Of a stretch of 13,237 nucleotides of DNA, positions 6,577 to 13,237 are shown piece after piece (positions within the stretch are counted from its first letter, which is position 1; each line of letters opens with the position of its first letter). Made by a program: the position numbers and the translations under genes. Below the pieces are notes generated by a model that saw only the letters and a list, made by a program, of their open reading frames with translations, did no database searches and was not told where the DNA came from. Origin of the DNA: Clostridiaceae bacterium (GTDB lineage Bacteria > Bacillota > Clostridia > Saccharofermentanales > Fastidiosipilaceae); NCBI GenBank assembly GCA_012800515.1, contig JAAZJE010000090.1:1-13237 (forward strand), given 5' to 3'.

Positions 6577-7544
6577 GTGAAAAAAGTACGGGCAAGGGCG
6601 GACGGCGCGGTTTCGACGGACGGAATCGGCCGCGTCGGATCGAGCGCGGTTTCGACGGACGGAATCGGTCGAGTCGGATCGAGCGCGGTTTCGACGGACG
6701 GAATCGGTCGCGTCGGACCGGGCGCAGTTTCGGGTCCGACTCGGAACGCAGAGATCTCGAGCGGGATGAGGGACGTGCGGATCGCCCGGAAGGCAGCGAG
6801 GAGCGTCTGGAGGGTCGCCGGCCGATACAGGAGGCGCTGCGGGCCGGGCGCACGATCGACAAGCTCTGGGTGCCGGAACAGCTCTTCCGCAATCCGCGAG
6901 GGAGTCTGTATGAGATCATCACGGCGGTGAAGGAAAGCGGCGGACTGGTGATTCCGGTCAGCGAGGAGACTTTCCGCGGCATGGCCGAGACCGCCGCGCC
7001 GCAGGGTGTGATCGCCCAGGTGGCGGCTCGGGGCTATGTAGAGGTCGATGATATTCTCGCCGCGGCACATGATGCCGGCGAGAAACCCTTTATTCTGATT
7101 CTGGATGAAGTGCAGGATCCGCGGAATCTGGGCTCGATACTGCGTATTGCCGAAGCCGCCGGAGTACACGGGATAATTATTCCCCGCCATCGTCAGGTAA
7201 CGCTGACGGCGGCGGTTGCGAGTGCCTCGGCCGGGGCAATCGAGTATGTGCCCTGCGCCCGGGTGACTAATATCAGCCGAACGATAGAGTATCTGCAGGA
7301 GCGGGGCGTCTGGGTGACCGGCACCGCGCCCGAGGCCGAGACGGACTATACAGAACATGATTTCACTGGTCCGTTGGCGATTGTCATCGGTAACGAAGCG
7401 AGTGGTATTTCTCGCCTGGTCGGGGAACGTTGCGATTTCCTGGTGCGGATTCCGATGCAGGGCAGATTGAATTCGCTGAATGCCGCGGTGGCAGGCGGAA
7501 TCGTCGTTTTTGAAGCTTTGCGGCAACGTCTGTCGCGCAAATAA
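6573..7544 (+). CDS. rlmB: TrmH/RlmB-family 23S rRNA 2'-O-ribose methyltransferase
   Basis: SPOUT-fold methyltransferase that uses SAM to methylate a ribose 2'-OH of rRNA (Gm2251-type in E. coli RlmB). The product is 323 aa. Residues ~1-75 are an Arg/Gly/Asp-rich tail not part of the core, containing three 13-residue repeats starting GFDGRNR. The substrate-binding domain begins near LEGRRPIQEAL. SPOUT motifs are LDEVQDPRNLGS (177-188, with the conserved Asn185), IGNEASGIS (GNEASG at 273-278) and IPMQGRLNSLNAAVA (~293-307), which forms the knot and SAM site. It starts in an ATGA overlap with mrnC, so translational coupling is likely. The exact rRNA target is not provable from sequence; a tRNA-modifying TrmH relative is less likely given the neighbours. 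Confidence 0.92.
   Translation: MSEKSTGKGGRRGFDGRNRPRRIERGFDGRNRSSRIERGFDGRNRSRRTGRSFGSDSERRDLERDEGRADRPEGSEERLEGRRPIQEALRAGRTIDKLWVPEQLFRNPRGSLYEIITAVKESGGLVIPVSEETFRGMAETAAPQGVIAQVAARGYVEVDDILAAAHDAGEKPFILILDEVQDPRNLGSILRIAEAAGVHGIIIPRHRQVTLTAAVASASAGAIEYVPCARVTNISRTIEYLQERGVWVTGTAPEAETDYTEHDFTGPLAIVIGNEASGISRLVGERCDFLVRIPMQGRLNSLNAAVAGGIVVFEALRQRLSRK
6609..6725 (+). repeat. 39-bp tandem repeat x3 inside rlmB
   Basis: Three head-to-tail 39-bp units (6609-6647, 6648-6686, 6687-6725) encode GFDGRNRPRRIER, GFDGRNRSSRIER and GFDGRNRSRRTGR. They are nearly identical at the DNA level and in frame, so copy number could vary by slippage without breaking the gene. The Arg-rich product is likely a flexible RNA-binding tail. 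Confidence 0.9.
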
Positions 7545-7547
7545 GGT

Positions 7548-7565
7548 CGGCGGGTTTGCCCGCCG
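7548..7565 (+). terminator. GC-rich hairpin after rlmB
   Basis: CGGCGGG (7548-7554) and CCCGCCG (7559-7565) form a perfect 7-bp stem with a TTTG loop, beginning three bases after the rlmB stop. No T-run follows, so it may instead be a weak or factor-dependent terminator or an mRNA 3'-end stabiliser. Confidence 0.4.
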
Positions 7566-7628
7566 GATATGTTGTACTTGCATAGGCTGCGACATCTCGT
7601 CCGATGTACGTTTGGCGGGCGCGGACGG

Positions 7629-7657
7629 TGGCATAAAACGGTAAAATATGGAATAAT
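7629..7657 (+). promoter_or_regulatory. Possible gcv operon promoter
   Basis: AATAAT (7652-7657) is preceded by TGG (7649-7651), giving an extended -10 arrangement. A poor -35 (TGGCAT, 7629-7634) lies 17 bp upstream. The start near 7664 would leave a ~29-nt leader with the AGGAGG at 7680-7685. The whole rlmB-gcvT gap is 148 bp and shows no glycine riboswitch. Confidence 0.35.
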
Positions 7658-7692
7658 AGATGTTAGCACATAATTATTTCAGGAGGCTAACT

Positions 7693-8817
7693 ATGGAAGC
7701 AAAAAAAACGCCTTTGTACGATCAGCATGTGGAGCTGGGAGGCAAGATAGTTGATTTTGCGGGATACCTACTCCCGATTCAGTATCCGACCGGGATTTTG
7801 ACCGAGCACCGCGCCGTTCGTGAGGCGGCCGGTATTTTTGACGTTTCACACATGGGTGAAGTGATTCTCAGCGGTCCGAACGCGCTGGCGGATTTGAACC
7901 GTATCATGGCCAATGATTTTTCCAAATTGCGGATCGGACGGATGCGCTATACCCCCATGTGCTATGACGACGGTGGAACGGTTGATGACCTCGTTGTGGC
8001 GCGCACGGCGGATAACGACTGGTTCTTGGTGGTCAATGCTTCGAATAAGGAGAAAGACATCGCCTGGATTAAGGAGCATGTTTCTCCGGATACCGAGGTG
8101 AAAGACGTGTCCGAAAGCATGGGAGTTTTGGCTTTGCAGGGACCGAATGCGCAGGCAATCATGGAACGCCTGGCCGATGCGGCCCTGTTGCCGAAGGGGC
8201 TATTCCGTTTCAGCACGGATGTGGAGGTTAAATGTGACGGCACGGAGCCGGTCAAATGCTTGATTTCACAGAGCGGTTATACGGGCGAGCACGGCTATGA
8301 GCTTTATTGCCCGACCGAGGATACGGTGCGCCTTTGGAATATGATCTTGGCCGCCGGTGAGGATCTGGGTCTGATTCCCTGCGGTCTGGGCGCGCGCGAC
8401 ACGCTGCGCCTGGAGGCCGGTTTGCCTCTGTACGGCAATGAACTTACCGCGGAGATTACCCCGCTGGAGGCCGGTCTGAGCTGGACAATCCGCTTCGACA
8501 AGGAAGATGGGTTTATCGGTGCCGCCGCAATGCAAGAGCGCTATGCCGCCGCGCCGCGTAACCTGGTTGCCCTGAAGGTTTCGGGTCGCGGAATAGTGCG
8601 TCCGGAGCAGAATCTCCTGATTGGCGATACGCAGGTCGGTGTTACACTGTCCGGAACAATGTCGCCGACGCTCGGCTATGCGATTGCCACGGCGCTGGTG
8701 ACGGTGCCGGTTGCCGAGGTTGAGCAGGCGAGCGCGGACGGAACGCTGGCCGTCGACGTGCGCGGTCGCAAGATCGGGGTCGAGGTTACGGAACTGCCGT
8801 TCTATAAACGCGGATAA
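7693..8817 (+). CDS. gcvT: Glycine cleavage system T-protein (aminomethyltransferase)
   Basis: Transfers the methylene group from the aminomethyl-lipoyl arm of GcvH to tetrahydrofolate, releasing ammonia and 5,10-methylene-THF. The product is 374 aa from ATG 7693, which has AGGAGG (7680-7685) seven bases upstream; an in-frame ATG at 7660 lacks this. Family signatures are KKTPLYDQHVELGGKIVDFAG at the N-terminus, FDVSHMGE (49-56), the Asp pair 98-99 in GGTVDDLVV at the catalytic Asp region, GYTGEHGYEL (195-204) and GLGARDTLRLEAGLPLYGNEL. Length and motifs are normal. It is the first gene of the gcvT-H-PA-PB cluster, followed by a 61-bp gap that contains an imperfect hairpin (8826-8843). Confidence 0.96.
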   Translation: MEAKKTPLYDQHVELGGKIVDFAGYLLPIQYPTGILTEHRAVREAAGIFDVSHMGEVILSGPNALADLNRIMANDFSKLRIGRMRYTPMCYDDGGTVDDLVVARTADNDWFLVVNASNKEKDIAWIKEHVSPDTEVKDVSESMGVLALQGPNAQAIMERLADAALLPKGLFRFSTDVEVKCDGTEPVKCLISQSGYTGEHGYELYCPTEDTVRLWNMILAAGEDLGLIPCGLGARDTLRLEAGLPLYGNELTAEITPLEAGLSWTIRFDKEDGFIGAAAMQERYAAAPRNLVALKVSGRGIVRPEQNLLIGDTQVGVTLSGTMSPTLGYAIATALVTVPVAEVEQASADGTLAVDVRGRKIGVEVTELPFYKRG

Positions 8818-8878
8818 ATAAGCACGCCGGGGAAACCCGCGGCTTGAAGAAAATAAGTAAAACAAAAGGAGCGTACGT

Positions 8879-9253
8879 ATGAGCAGCAATCTCAAGTATA
8901 GCAAGACACATGAGTGGGTGGACTTTATCGCCCCCGATCGGGTGCGGGTCGGTCTTTCCGATCATGCCCAGGAATCGATGGGTGATTTGGTTTTTGTTAC
9001 CTTACCCGAGGTCGGCCAAGAGGTCAGCGTGGGCGATGTTGTCGGCGATGTCGAGTCGGTTAAAGCCGTATCGGATCTCTACAGCCCCGTGAGCGGCGTT
9101 GTTGTCGCCGTGAACGAAGAGCTCGAGGATCGGCCGGAGTTGATTAACGAAGAGCCCTATTCTGCCTGGCTGTTCGAAATCGATCAGGTTACCGAACAAG
9201 CAGAACTGCTCGACCAAGCGGCTTACGAGGCGTTCTGTGAGGAGGAAGGTTAA
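8879..9253 (+). CDS. gcvH: Glycine cleavage system H-protein
   Basis: Small lipoyl carrier protein that shuttles the aminomethyl group between the P, T and L proteins. The product is 124 aa, normal for the family. Conserved features are THEWV (10-14), the Gly-rich turn VGDVVGDVESVK with the lipoylated Lys62 in ESVKAVSD, and NEEPYSAWLFEI near the end. The ATG at 8879 has AAAGGAG (8865-8871) seven bases upstream. The stop overlaps the gcvPA start (TAATG). Lipoylation could be provided by the lplA product encoded at the end of the cluster. Confidence 0.96.
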   Translation: MSSNLKYSKTHEWVDFIAPDRVRVGLSDHAQESMGDLVFVTLPEVGQEVSVGDVVGDVESVKAVSDLYSPVSGVVVAVNEELEDRPELINEEPYSAWLFEIDQVTEQAELLDQAAYEAFCEEEG

Positions 9254-10575
9254 TGTGCGCTTATCTGCCCTCGACTGAGGCGGAACGCCGCGCGATGCTG
9301 GAGGCGCTGGGCAAAGAGTCGGCGCTGGACTTTTTCTCGTCCGTACCGGCAGAGCAGCTGGCGGCCGCGGAGCGTGTCGATTTGCCGGAGGGAATGTCCG
9401 AGTTGGAGCTTTCCCGCAAGTTGAACGGTCTGGCGGCGAAGAATCGTCAGTTCGCCAAGATATATCGCGGTTACGGCGCCTACAATCATTATATTCCGGC
9501 CATGGTCGATGAAATCGCGACGCGCCAGGCTTTTGTGACGACATATACGCCATATCAGGCCGAGTTGTCCCAGGGCGTGCTGCAAACCATTTTTGAGTAC
9601 CAGACGATGATTTGCCAACTGACCGGCCTGGATGTTTCCAACGCTTCGGTGTATGACGGCGCTACGGCGGCGGCCGAGGCGGTGAACATGTGTCTCGAAC
9701 GGCGTCGGCGTCACGTGCTACTCTCGGAAGGGTTGCATCCGCAGACGATCGAGACGGTTAAGTCCCGCTTCCAGTATTTGAATGTAGAAGTTACCCTGAT
9801 TCCGCTCGCCGAGAGCGGGGAGACCTCTGTCGAGGCCTTGGCCGAATTGTTGGACGAGACGGTTTGCGGAGTGTTGGTGGCACAGCCGAACGTGTTGGGC
9901 ATTATCGAACCGGCGGCGGAATTATTCGCGCTGGCGAAGAAAGCCGGCGCGAAGTCGGTGCTGAGCATAAATCCGATCGCGGCGGCTATATTGCCCGCGG
10001 CGGCCGAAGTCGGCGTCGATATCGCGGTCGGAGAAGGACAGCCGCTGGGAATGCCGCTTTCGTTCGGCGGACCCGGGCTCGGATTTATGGCGGCGCGTCA
10101 GGACATGATGCGGCGTCTGCCGGGCAGAATCGTCGGCCAGACCACCGACGCGGAGGGACGTCGCGCTTTTGTGCTGACGCTTCAGGCGCGTGAACAGCAT
10201 ATACGGCGGGAAAGAGCCATGTCCAATATCTGCTCGAACCAGGCGCTGTGCGCTCTGCGTGCCGGGGTCTACCTGACCGTGATGGGACCGCAGGGGTTGC
10301 GCGAAGTGGCGGAGCTGTCGCTCTCCAAGGCTCATTATTTGGCCGCCCGTCTGGCTGAACTGCCGGGCTGGAGCCTGCGTTTTGACGGAGAATTCTTCCA
10401 TGAGTTCGTGACCGACGCGCCGATCTCCGGTGAAAAGATCAACGCCGTTTTACGGGAGCACGATATCCTGGGCGGGTATCCGCTCGCCGACGGCGGCATG
10501 GTCTGGTGCTGCACCGAGACGGTAACGCGCGAGGATATGGATGAATTGGTTAATATTTTGCGGGAGGTCGGATAA
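9253..10575 (+). CDS. gcvPA: Glycine dehydrogenase (decarboxylating) subunit 1
   Basis: N-terminal half of the P-protein in species with a split enzyme. It pairs with GcvPB to decarboxylate glycine and load the aminomethyl group onto GcvH. The product is 440 aa, the usual length. Typical features are MCAYLPSTEAERRAML at the N-terminus, FIGAGAYNH replaced by the equivalent YRGYGAYNHY, TTYTPYQAELSQG and FEYQTMICQLTGLDVSNASVYDGATAAAEA. SFGGPGLGFMAA and the C-terminal NICSNQALCALRA follow. It lacks the PLP lysine, which is on the partner subunit. The start overlaps the gcvH stop and the stop overlaps gcvPB (both TAATG), so stoichiometric coupled synthesis is likely. Confidence 0.96.
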   Translation: MCAYLPSTEAERRAMLEALGKESALDFFSSVPAEQLAAAERVDLPEGMSELELSRKLNGLAAKNRQFAKIYRGYGAYNHYIPAMVDEIATRQAFVTTYTPYQAELSQGVLQTIFEYQTMICQLTGLDVSNASVYDGATAAAEAVNMCLERRRRHVLLSEGLHPQTIETVKSRFQYLNVEVTLIPLAESGETSVEALAELLDETVCGVLVAQPNVLGIIEPAAELFALAKKAGAKSVLSINPIAAAILPAAAEVGVDIAVGEGQPLGMPLSFGGPGLGFMAARQDMMRRLPGRIVGQTTDAEGRRAFVLTLQAREQHIRRERAMSNICSNQALCALRAGVYLTVMGPQGLREVAELSLSKAHYLAARLAELPGWSLRFDGEFFHEFVTDAPISGEKINAVLREHDILGGYPLADGGMVWCCTETVTREDMDELVNILREVG

Positions 10576-12032
10576 TGCAACTGTCTTTTGAAAAAAGTGT
10601 AGCCGGTCGCCGGACCTACGTGCTTCCGGCCCCGGATGTGCCGAAATACGAGTTGCCGGCCGAAATGCGCCGGACGTTGGAGCTACCTCTGCCCGAGATG
10701 GGCGAGCCGGATATCAATCGGCACTATTCCGCCCTCGAGCGGCGCAGCTTCGGCGTGAATGACGGCCCCTATCCGCTCGGTTCCTGTACAATGAAATACA
10801 ACCCGATTATAAACGATCAGCTGGCTTCGCTGCCCGGCTTTACGCAGATTCACCCTCTGCAGGAGATTGATACGGTTCAGGGCTGTCTGCAGGCTCTGGT
10901 CGAAGCGGAGAAATTCCTGGCCGCGGTTACCGGGATGGATCGGATGACGTTCCAGCCCGCCGCCGGCGCGCACGGCGAGTTCACGGCTCTGCTGATGGTC
11001 AAGGCCTATCATGAGGATCGCGGCGACAGCGAACGCACGCAGATTATCGTTCCCGACTCGGCCCACGGCACGAATCCGGCTTCGGCGGCGATGGCCGGCT
11101 TTGAGACGGTGAATATTCCCTCTAACGAAGCCGGCGGTGTCGACCTCGATGGGCTGAAAAAGGTGCTCGGACCGAAGACGGCCGGACTGATGCTGACCAA
11201 CCCGAATACGCTGGGAATTTTCGACCCGAATATAGAGGAGATTACCGCGCTGGTGCATGAGGCCGGCGGACTCAACTATTATGATGGGGCGAACCTGAAC
11301 GCGGTTATGGGCGTGGCGCGGCCCGGCGACATGGGCTTTGATCTGGTGCATCTTAACCTGCATAAGACGTTCTCCACCCCGCACGGCGGCGGCGGCCCGG
11401 GCTCCGGTCCGGTCGGCTGCAAGGCTTTCCTGGCCGAGTTTCTGCCGCACGATATGCCGATTGCCCGGAAGGGTGAGGACGGCGAATATGTCTACGATCT
11501 TGAAGTGCCGGAGAAGACGATCGGCCGGGTGCGCAGCTTCTACGGGAACTTCCTGGTGACGCTCAAGGCCTACGCCTACGCTCTGCGCCTGGGCAAGGCC
11601 GGAATACGCGCGGCGGCGTTGACCGCGGTGTTGAACGCCAACTATATGGCGGAAGGGCTCAGGGATTATTACGACATCTCGGTGCCCGGGCCCTATATGC
11701 ATGAGTTCGTTCTGACCATCGAGCCTCTGCGGCAGGAGTACGGAATCACTGCGATGGATATCGCCAAGGCGATTCAGGAGAAGGGGATACACCCGCCGAC
11801 GATGTATTTCCCGCTAAACGTTAAGGAAGCGCTCATGGTTGAGCCGACCGAGACGGAATCTCGGGAGACGCTGGACATGATGATCGAAGCGTTGCGCGAG
11901 ATTCGTTCCCGGGTCGATTCGGATCCCGAGAGTCTGCGGCAGGCGCCGCGGACGACCGTCATCGGACGCCCGGACGAGACGACGGCCGCACGCAATCCGA
12001 TTCTGCGCTACACCGAGCCGGAAGCGGAGTAG
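10575..12032 (+). CDS. gcvPB: Glycine dehydrogenase (decarboxylating) subunit 2, PLP-binding
   Basis: C-terminal, PLP-carrying half of the split P-protein. The product is 485 aa, normal for the family. Signatures are GSCTMKYNP (from residue 69), FQPAAGAHGE, DSAHGTNPASA, NPNTLGIFDPNIEE and the PLP site LHLNLHKTFSTPHGGGGPG, in which Lys264 is the expected Schiff-base lysine. The GPGSGPVG glycine-rich region and the C-terminal PTETESRETLDMMIEAL are also typical. It overlaps gcvPA by one base. No lpd (L-protein) gene is next to it. A 129-bp gap with hairpins separates it from lplA. Confidence 0.97.
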   Translation: MQLSFEKSVAGRRTYVLPAPDVPKYELPAEMRRTLELPLPEMGEPDINRHYSALERRSFGVNDGPYPLGSCTMKYNPIINDQLASLPGFTQIHPLQEIDTVQGCLQALVEAEKFLAAVTGMDRMTFQPAAGAHGEFTALLMVKAYHEDRGDSERTQIIVPDSAHGTNPASAAMAGFETVNIPSNEAGGVDLDGLKKVLGPKTAGLMLTNPNTLGIFDPNIEEITALVHEAGGLNYYDGANLNAVMGVARPGDMGFDLVHLNLHKTFSTPHGGGGPGSGPVGCKAFLAEFLPHDMPIARKGEDGEYVYDLEVPEKTIGRVRSFYGNFLVTLKAYAYALRLGKAGIRAAALTAVLNANYMAEGLRDYYDISVPGPYMHEFVLTIEPLRQEYGITAMDIAKAIQEKGIHPPTMYFPLNVKEALMVEPTETESRETLDMMIEALREIRSRVDSDPESLRQAPRTTVIGRPDETTAARNPILRYTEPEAE

Positions 12033-12118
12033 TTCGGCTACGTCAGTAGAGTACTTACATCGTGTCGCTTGCACGGCGCGAGAGTACGGTCCGCTTCGGC
12101 GGGAAACAAAGCAACAAT

Positions 12119-12146
12119 AAGGGGCGGCGGGCGACTGCCGCCTCTT
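12119..12146 (+). terminator. GC-rich hairpin between gcvPB and lplA
   Basis: AAGGGGCGGC (12119-12128) pairs with GCCGCCTCTT (12137-12146) over ten positions, one a G-U pair, with an eight-base loop. There is no T-run, and lplA begins 15 bases later. A smaller hairpin with a TTCG tetraloop lies just upstream (12090-12103). Either could end most gcv transcripts or tune lplA read-through. Confidence 0.45.
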
Positions 12147-12161
12147 CCGTGATGAGACAAT

Positions 12162-13196
12162 ATGATTAAGCAGATTTTTACTATTTCCACCGCCGGGACC
12201 GATCCGTGGCGGAATATAGCGCTGGAAGAGTTCCTCCTGTTGAATGTTCCGGAGGACAGCGTGATCCTTTATTTGTGGCGCAATCATCGCACGGTCGTGA
12301 TCGGGCGCAATCAGAACGCCTGGAATGAGTGCCGGGTCGAGCGGCTGGAGGCGGACGGCGGCAAGGTAGCGCGGCGTCTGTCCGGCGGCGGAGCGGTCTT
12401 TCATGATTTGGGAAATGTGAATTTCACCTTTATTGCCCGTCGCGCCGATTACAGCGTCGAGCGGCAGTTATCCGTTTTGGTCGAAGCTGTGGGTCGCTTG
12501 GGAATCGATGCTGTTCCGAGTGGTCGTAACGATGTAACTATATCAGGACGTAAATTCTCCGGTAATGCTTTTTATCAGACCGGGGATAATTGTTATCATC
12601 ACGGAACGATATTGATTCGCACGGATACGGAAGATTTGGCCCGCTATCTGAAGGCGGCGCCGGCGAAGCTGGCCGGTAAGGGTATCGAGTCGGTGCGTTC
12701 CCGGGTGGTCAATCTAAGCGAGCTGGATGAGACGATTGACGTGGAACGGGTGCGGGAGGCGATGCTCGCGGCCTTTGCCGAGGTGTATGCCGTGCCGTGC
12801 CGCGAATTGCGGCCGACGGATTTGCATCCCGACGCGGAGGCCATGATCGAACGGCGGCGCGAATTCTTTGCTTCCTGGGATTGGCGCCTCGGGCGCAGTC
12901 TGCCTTTCGATATCAGCGCAGAGCGGCGTTTTCCCTGGGGCGGCATTAAGCTACAGTTCCAGGTCGAACGCGGAAGGGTCGAAGACGCCGGCGTGGAGAC
13001 GGATGCACTACAGGCCGACTTTTTTGCTAATTTGCCGGAATATTTCCAGGGGGCGCACTTTACCCGCGAGGAAATGCTGGGCGCTCTGAATCGGGCGATC
13101 GCGACGGAGACGGAAGGCGACGCGGCGGTTTCGACCGCTCCCGTGGCCGGTCTGGCGGACGATTTGCGGGATTTCCTGACGGAAGAGTTCTTCTAA
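12162..13196 (+). CDS. lplA: Lipoate-protein ligase A
   Basis: Activates lipoate with ATP and attaches it to the lipoyl lysine of carrier proteins, here most likely GcvH Lys62. The 344-aa product has the N-terminal TDPWRNIALEEFLL, RRLSGGGAVFHDLGNVNFTF (RRLSGGG at 71-77) and ISGRKFSGNAFY, with Lys131 equivalent to the catalytic lysine of E. coli LplA. HHGTILI and a C-terminal accessory domain follow (from about ISAERRFPWGGIKLQF). The two-domain length favours a full ligase over the octanoyltransferases LipM/LipL. No strong ribosome binding site precedes the ATG (only GATGAGA, 12151-12157). The gene follows gcvPB in the same direction, a common and functionally sensible arrangement. Confidence 0.94.
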   Translation: MIKQIFTISTAGTDPWRNIALEEFLLLNVPEDSVILYLWRNHRTVVIGRNQNAWNECRVERLEADGGKVARRLSGGGAVFHDLGNVNFTFIARRADYSVERQLSVLVEAVGRLGIDAVPSGRNDVTISGRKFSGNAFYQTGDNCYHHGTILIRTDTEDLARYLKAAPAKLAGKGIESVRSRVVNLSELDETIDVERVREAMLAAFAEVYAVPCRELRPTDLHPDAEAMIERRREFFASWDWRLGRSLPFDISAERRFPWGGIKLQFQVERGRVEDAGVETDALQADFFANLPEYFQGAHFTREEMLGALNRAIATETEGDAAVSTAPVAGLADDLRDFLTEEFF

Positions 13197-13211
13197 GGCT
13201 TGTTCATTTGC

Positions 13212-13237
13212 TATTTTGCGCTATCCGTCGCAAAATA
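13212..13237 (+). terminator. Inverted repeat after lplA at the window edge
   Basis: TATTTTGCG (13212-13220) and CGCAAAATA (13229-13237) form a perfect 9-bp stem with an eight-base loop. It begins 15 bases after the lplA stop and reaches the last base of the window. Position suggests a terminator, but whether a T-run follows cannot be seen. Confidence 0.4.

Overview
The window is about 13.2 kb of a fairly GC-rich bacterial chromosome, most likely a Gram-positive Firmicute (Clostridia-like). The evidence for this is the cysS - Mini-III RNase - rlmB gene string, a glycine decarboxylase P-protein split into two subunits (gcvPA/gcvPB), and tightly packed ATGA/TAATG gene junctions. No phage integrase, transposase, CRISPR array, rRNA or tRNA was found.

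Layout. Positions 1-430 hold three tandem copies of a ~145-bp non-coding repeat, each containing a ~103-bp unit bounded by short inverted repeats. Positions ~500-1300 form a conspicuously AT-rich island with one small lipoprotein gene. The lipoprotein's C-terminus is a single Ltp-type unit, the domain of phage superinfection-exclusion lipoproteins. A recognisable promoter then leads into metK (SAM synthetase) and comF, which overlap by one base. A membrane-anchored alpha/beta hydrolase converges on comF from the minus strand.

Between the hydrolase and cysS there is a strong candidate for an unannotated structured RNA (4521-4692). It has a sigma-70-type promoter with the expected start at the base of a 21-bp closing helix, an asymmetric bubble, and five Us directly after the helix. 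The architecture resembles 6S RNA. Because the U-run ends just before cysS, a cis-acting leader is the alternative.

The cysS - mrnC - rlmB cluster follows with overlapping reading frames: cysteinyl-tRNA synthetase, Mini-III rRNA-maturation nuclease and a SPOUT 2'-O-methyltransferase. The methyltransferase carries an N-terminal 13-residue tandem repeat rich in Arg and Gly. The last third is a glycine cleavage operon, gcvT-gcvH-gcvPA-gcvPB, followed by lplA. Together these supply three of the four components of the glycine cleavage system (T, H, and P as two subunits) and the ligase that attaches lipoate to GcvH. The L-protein (dihydrolipoamide dehydrogenase) is not in the window.

Most of the window is ordinary housekeeping DNA. 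The parts worth a second look are the 6S-like RNA, the inverted-repeat tandem array, and the AT-rich Ltp lipoprotein island beside it.
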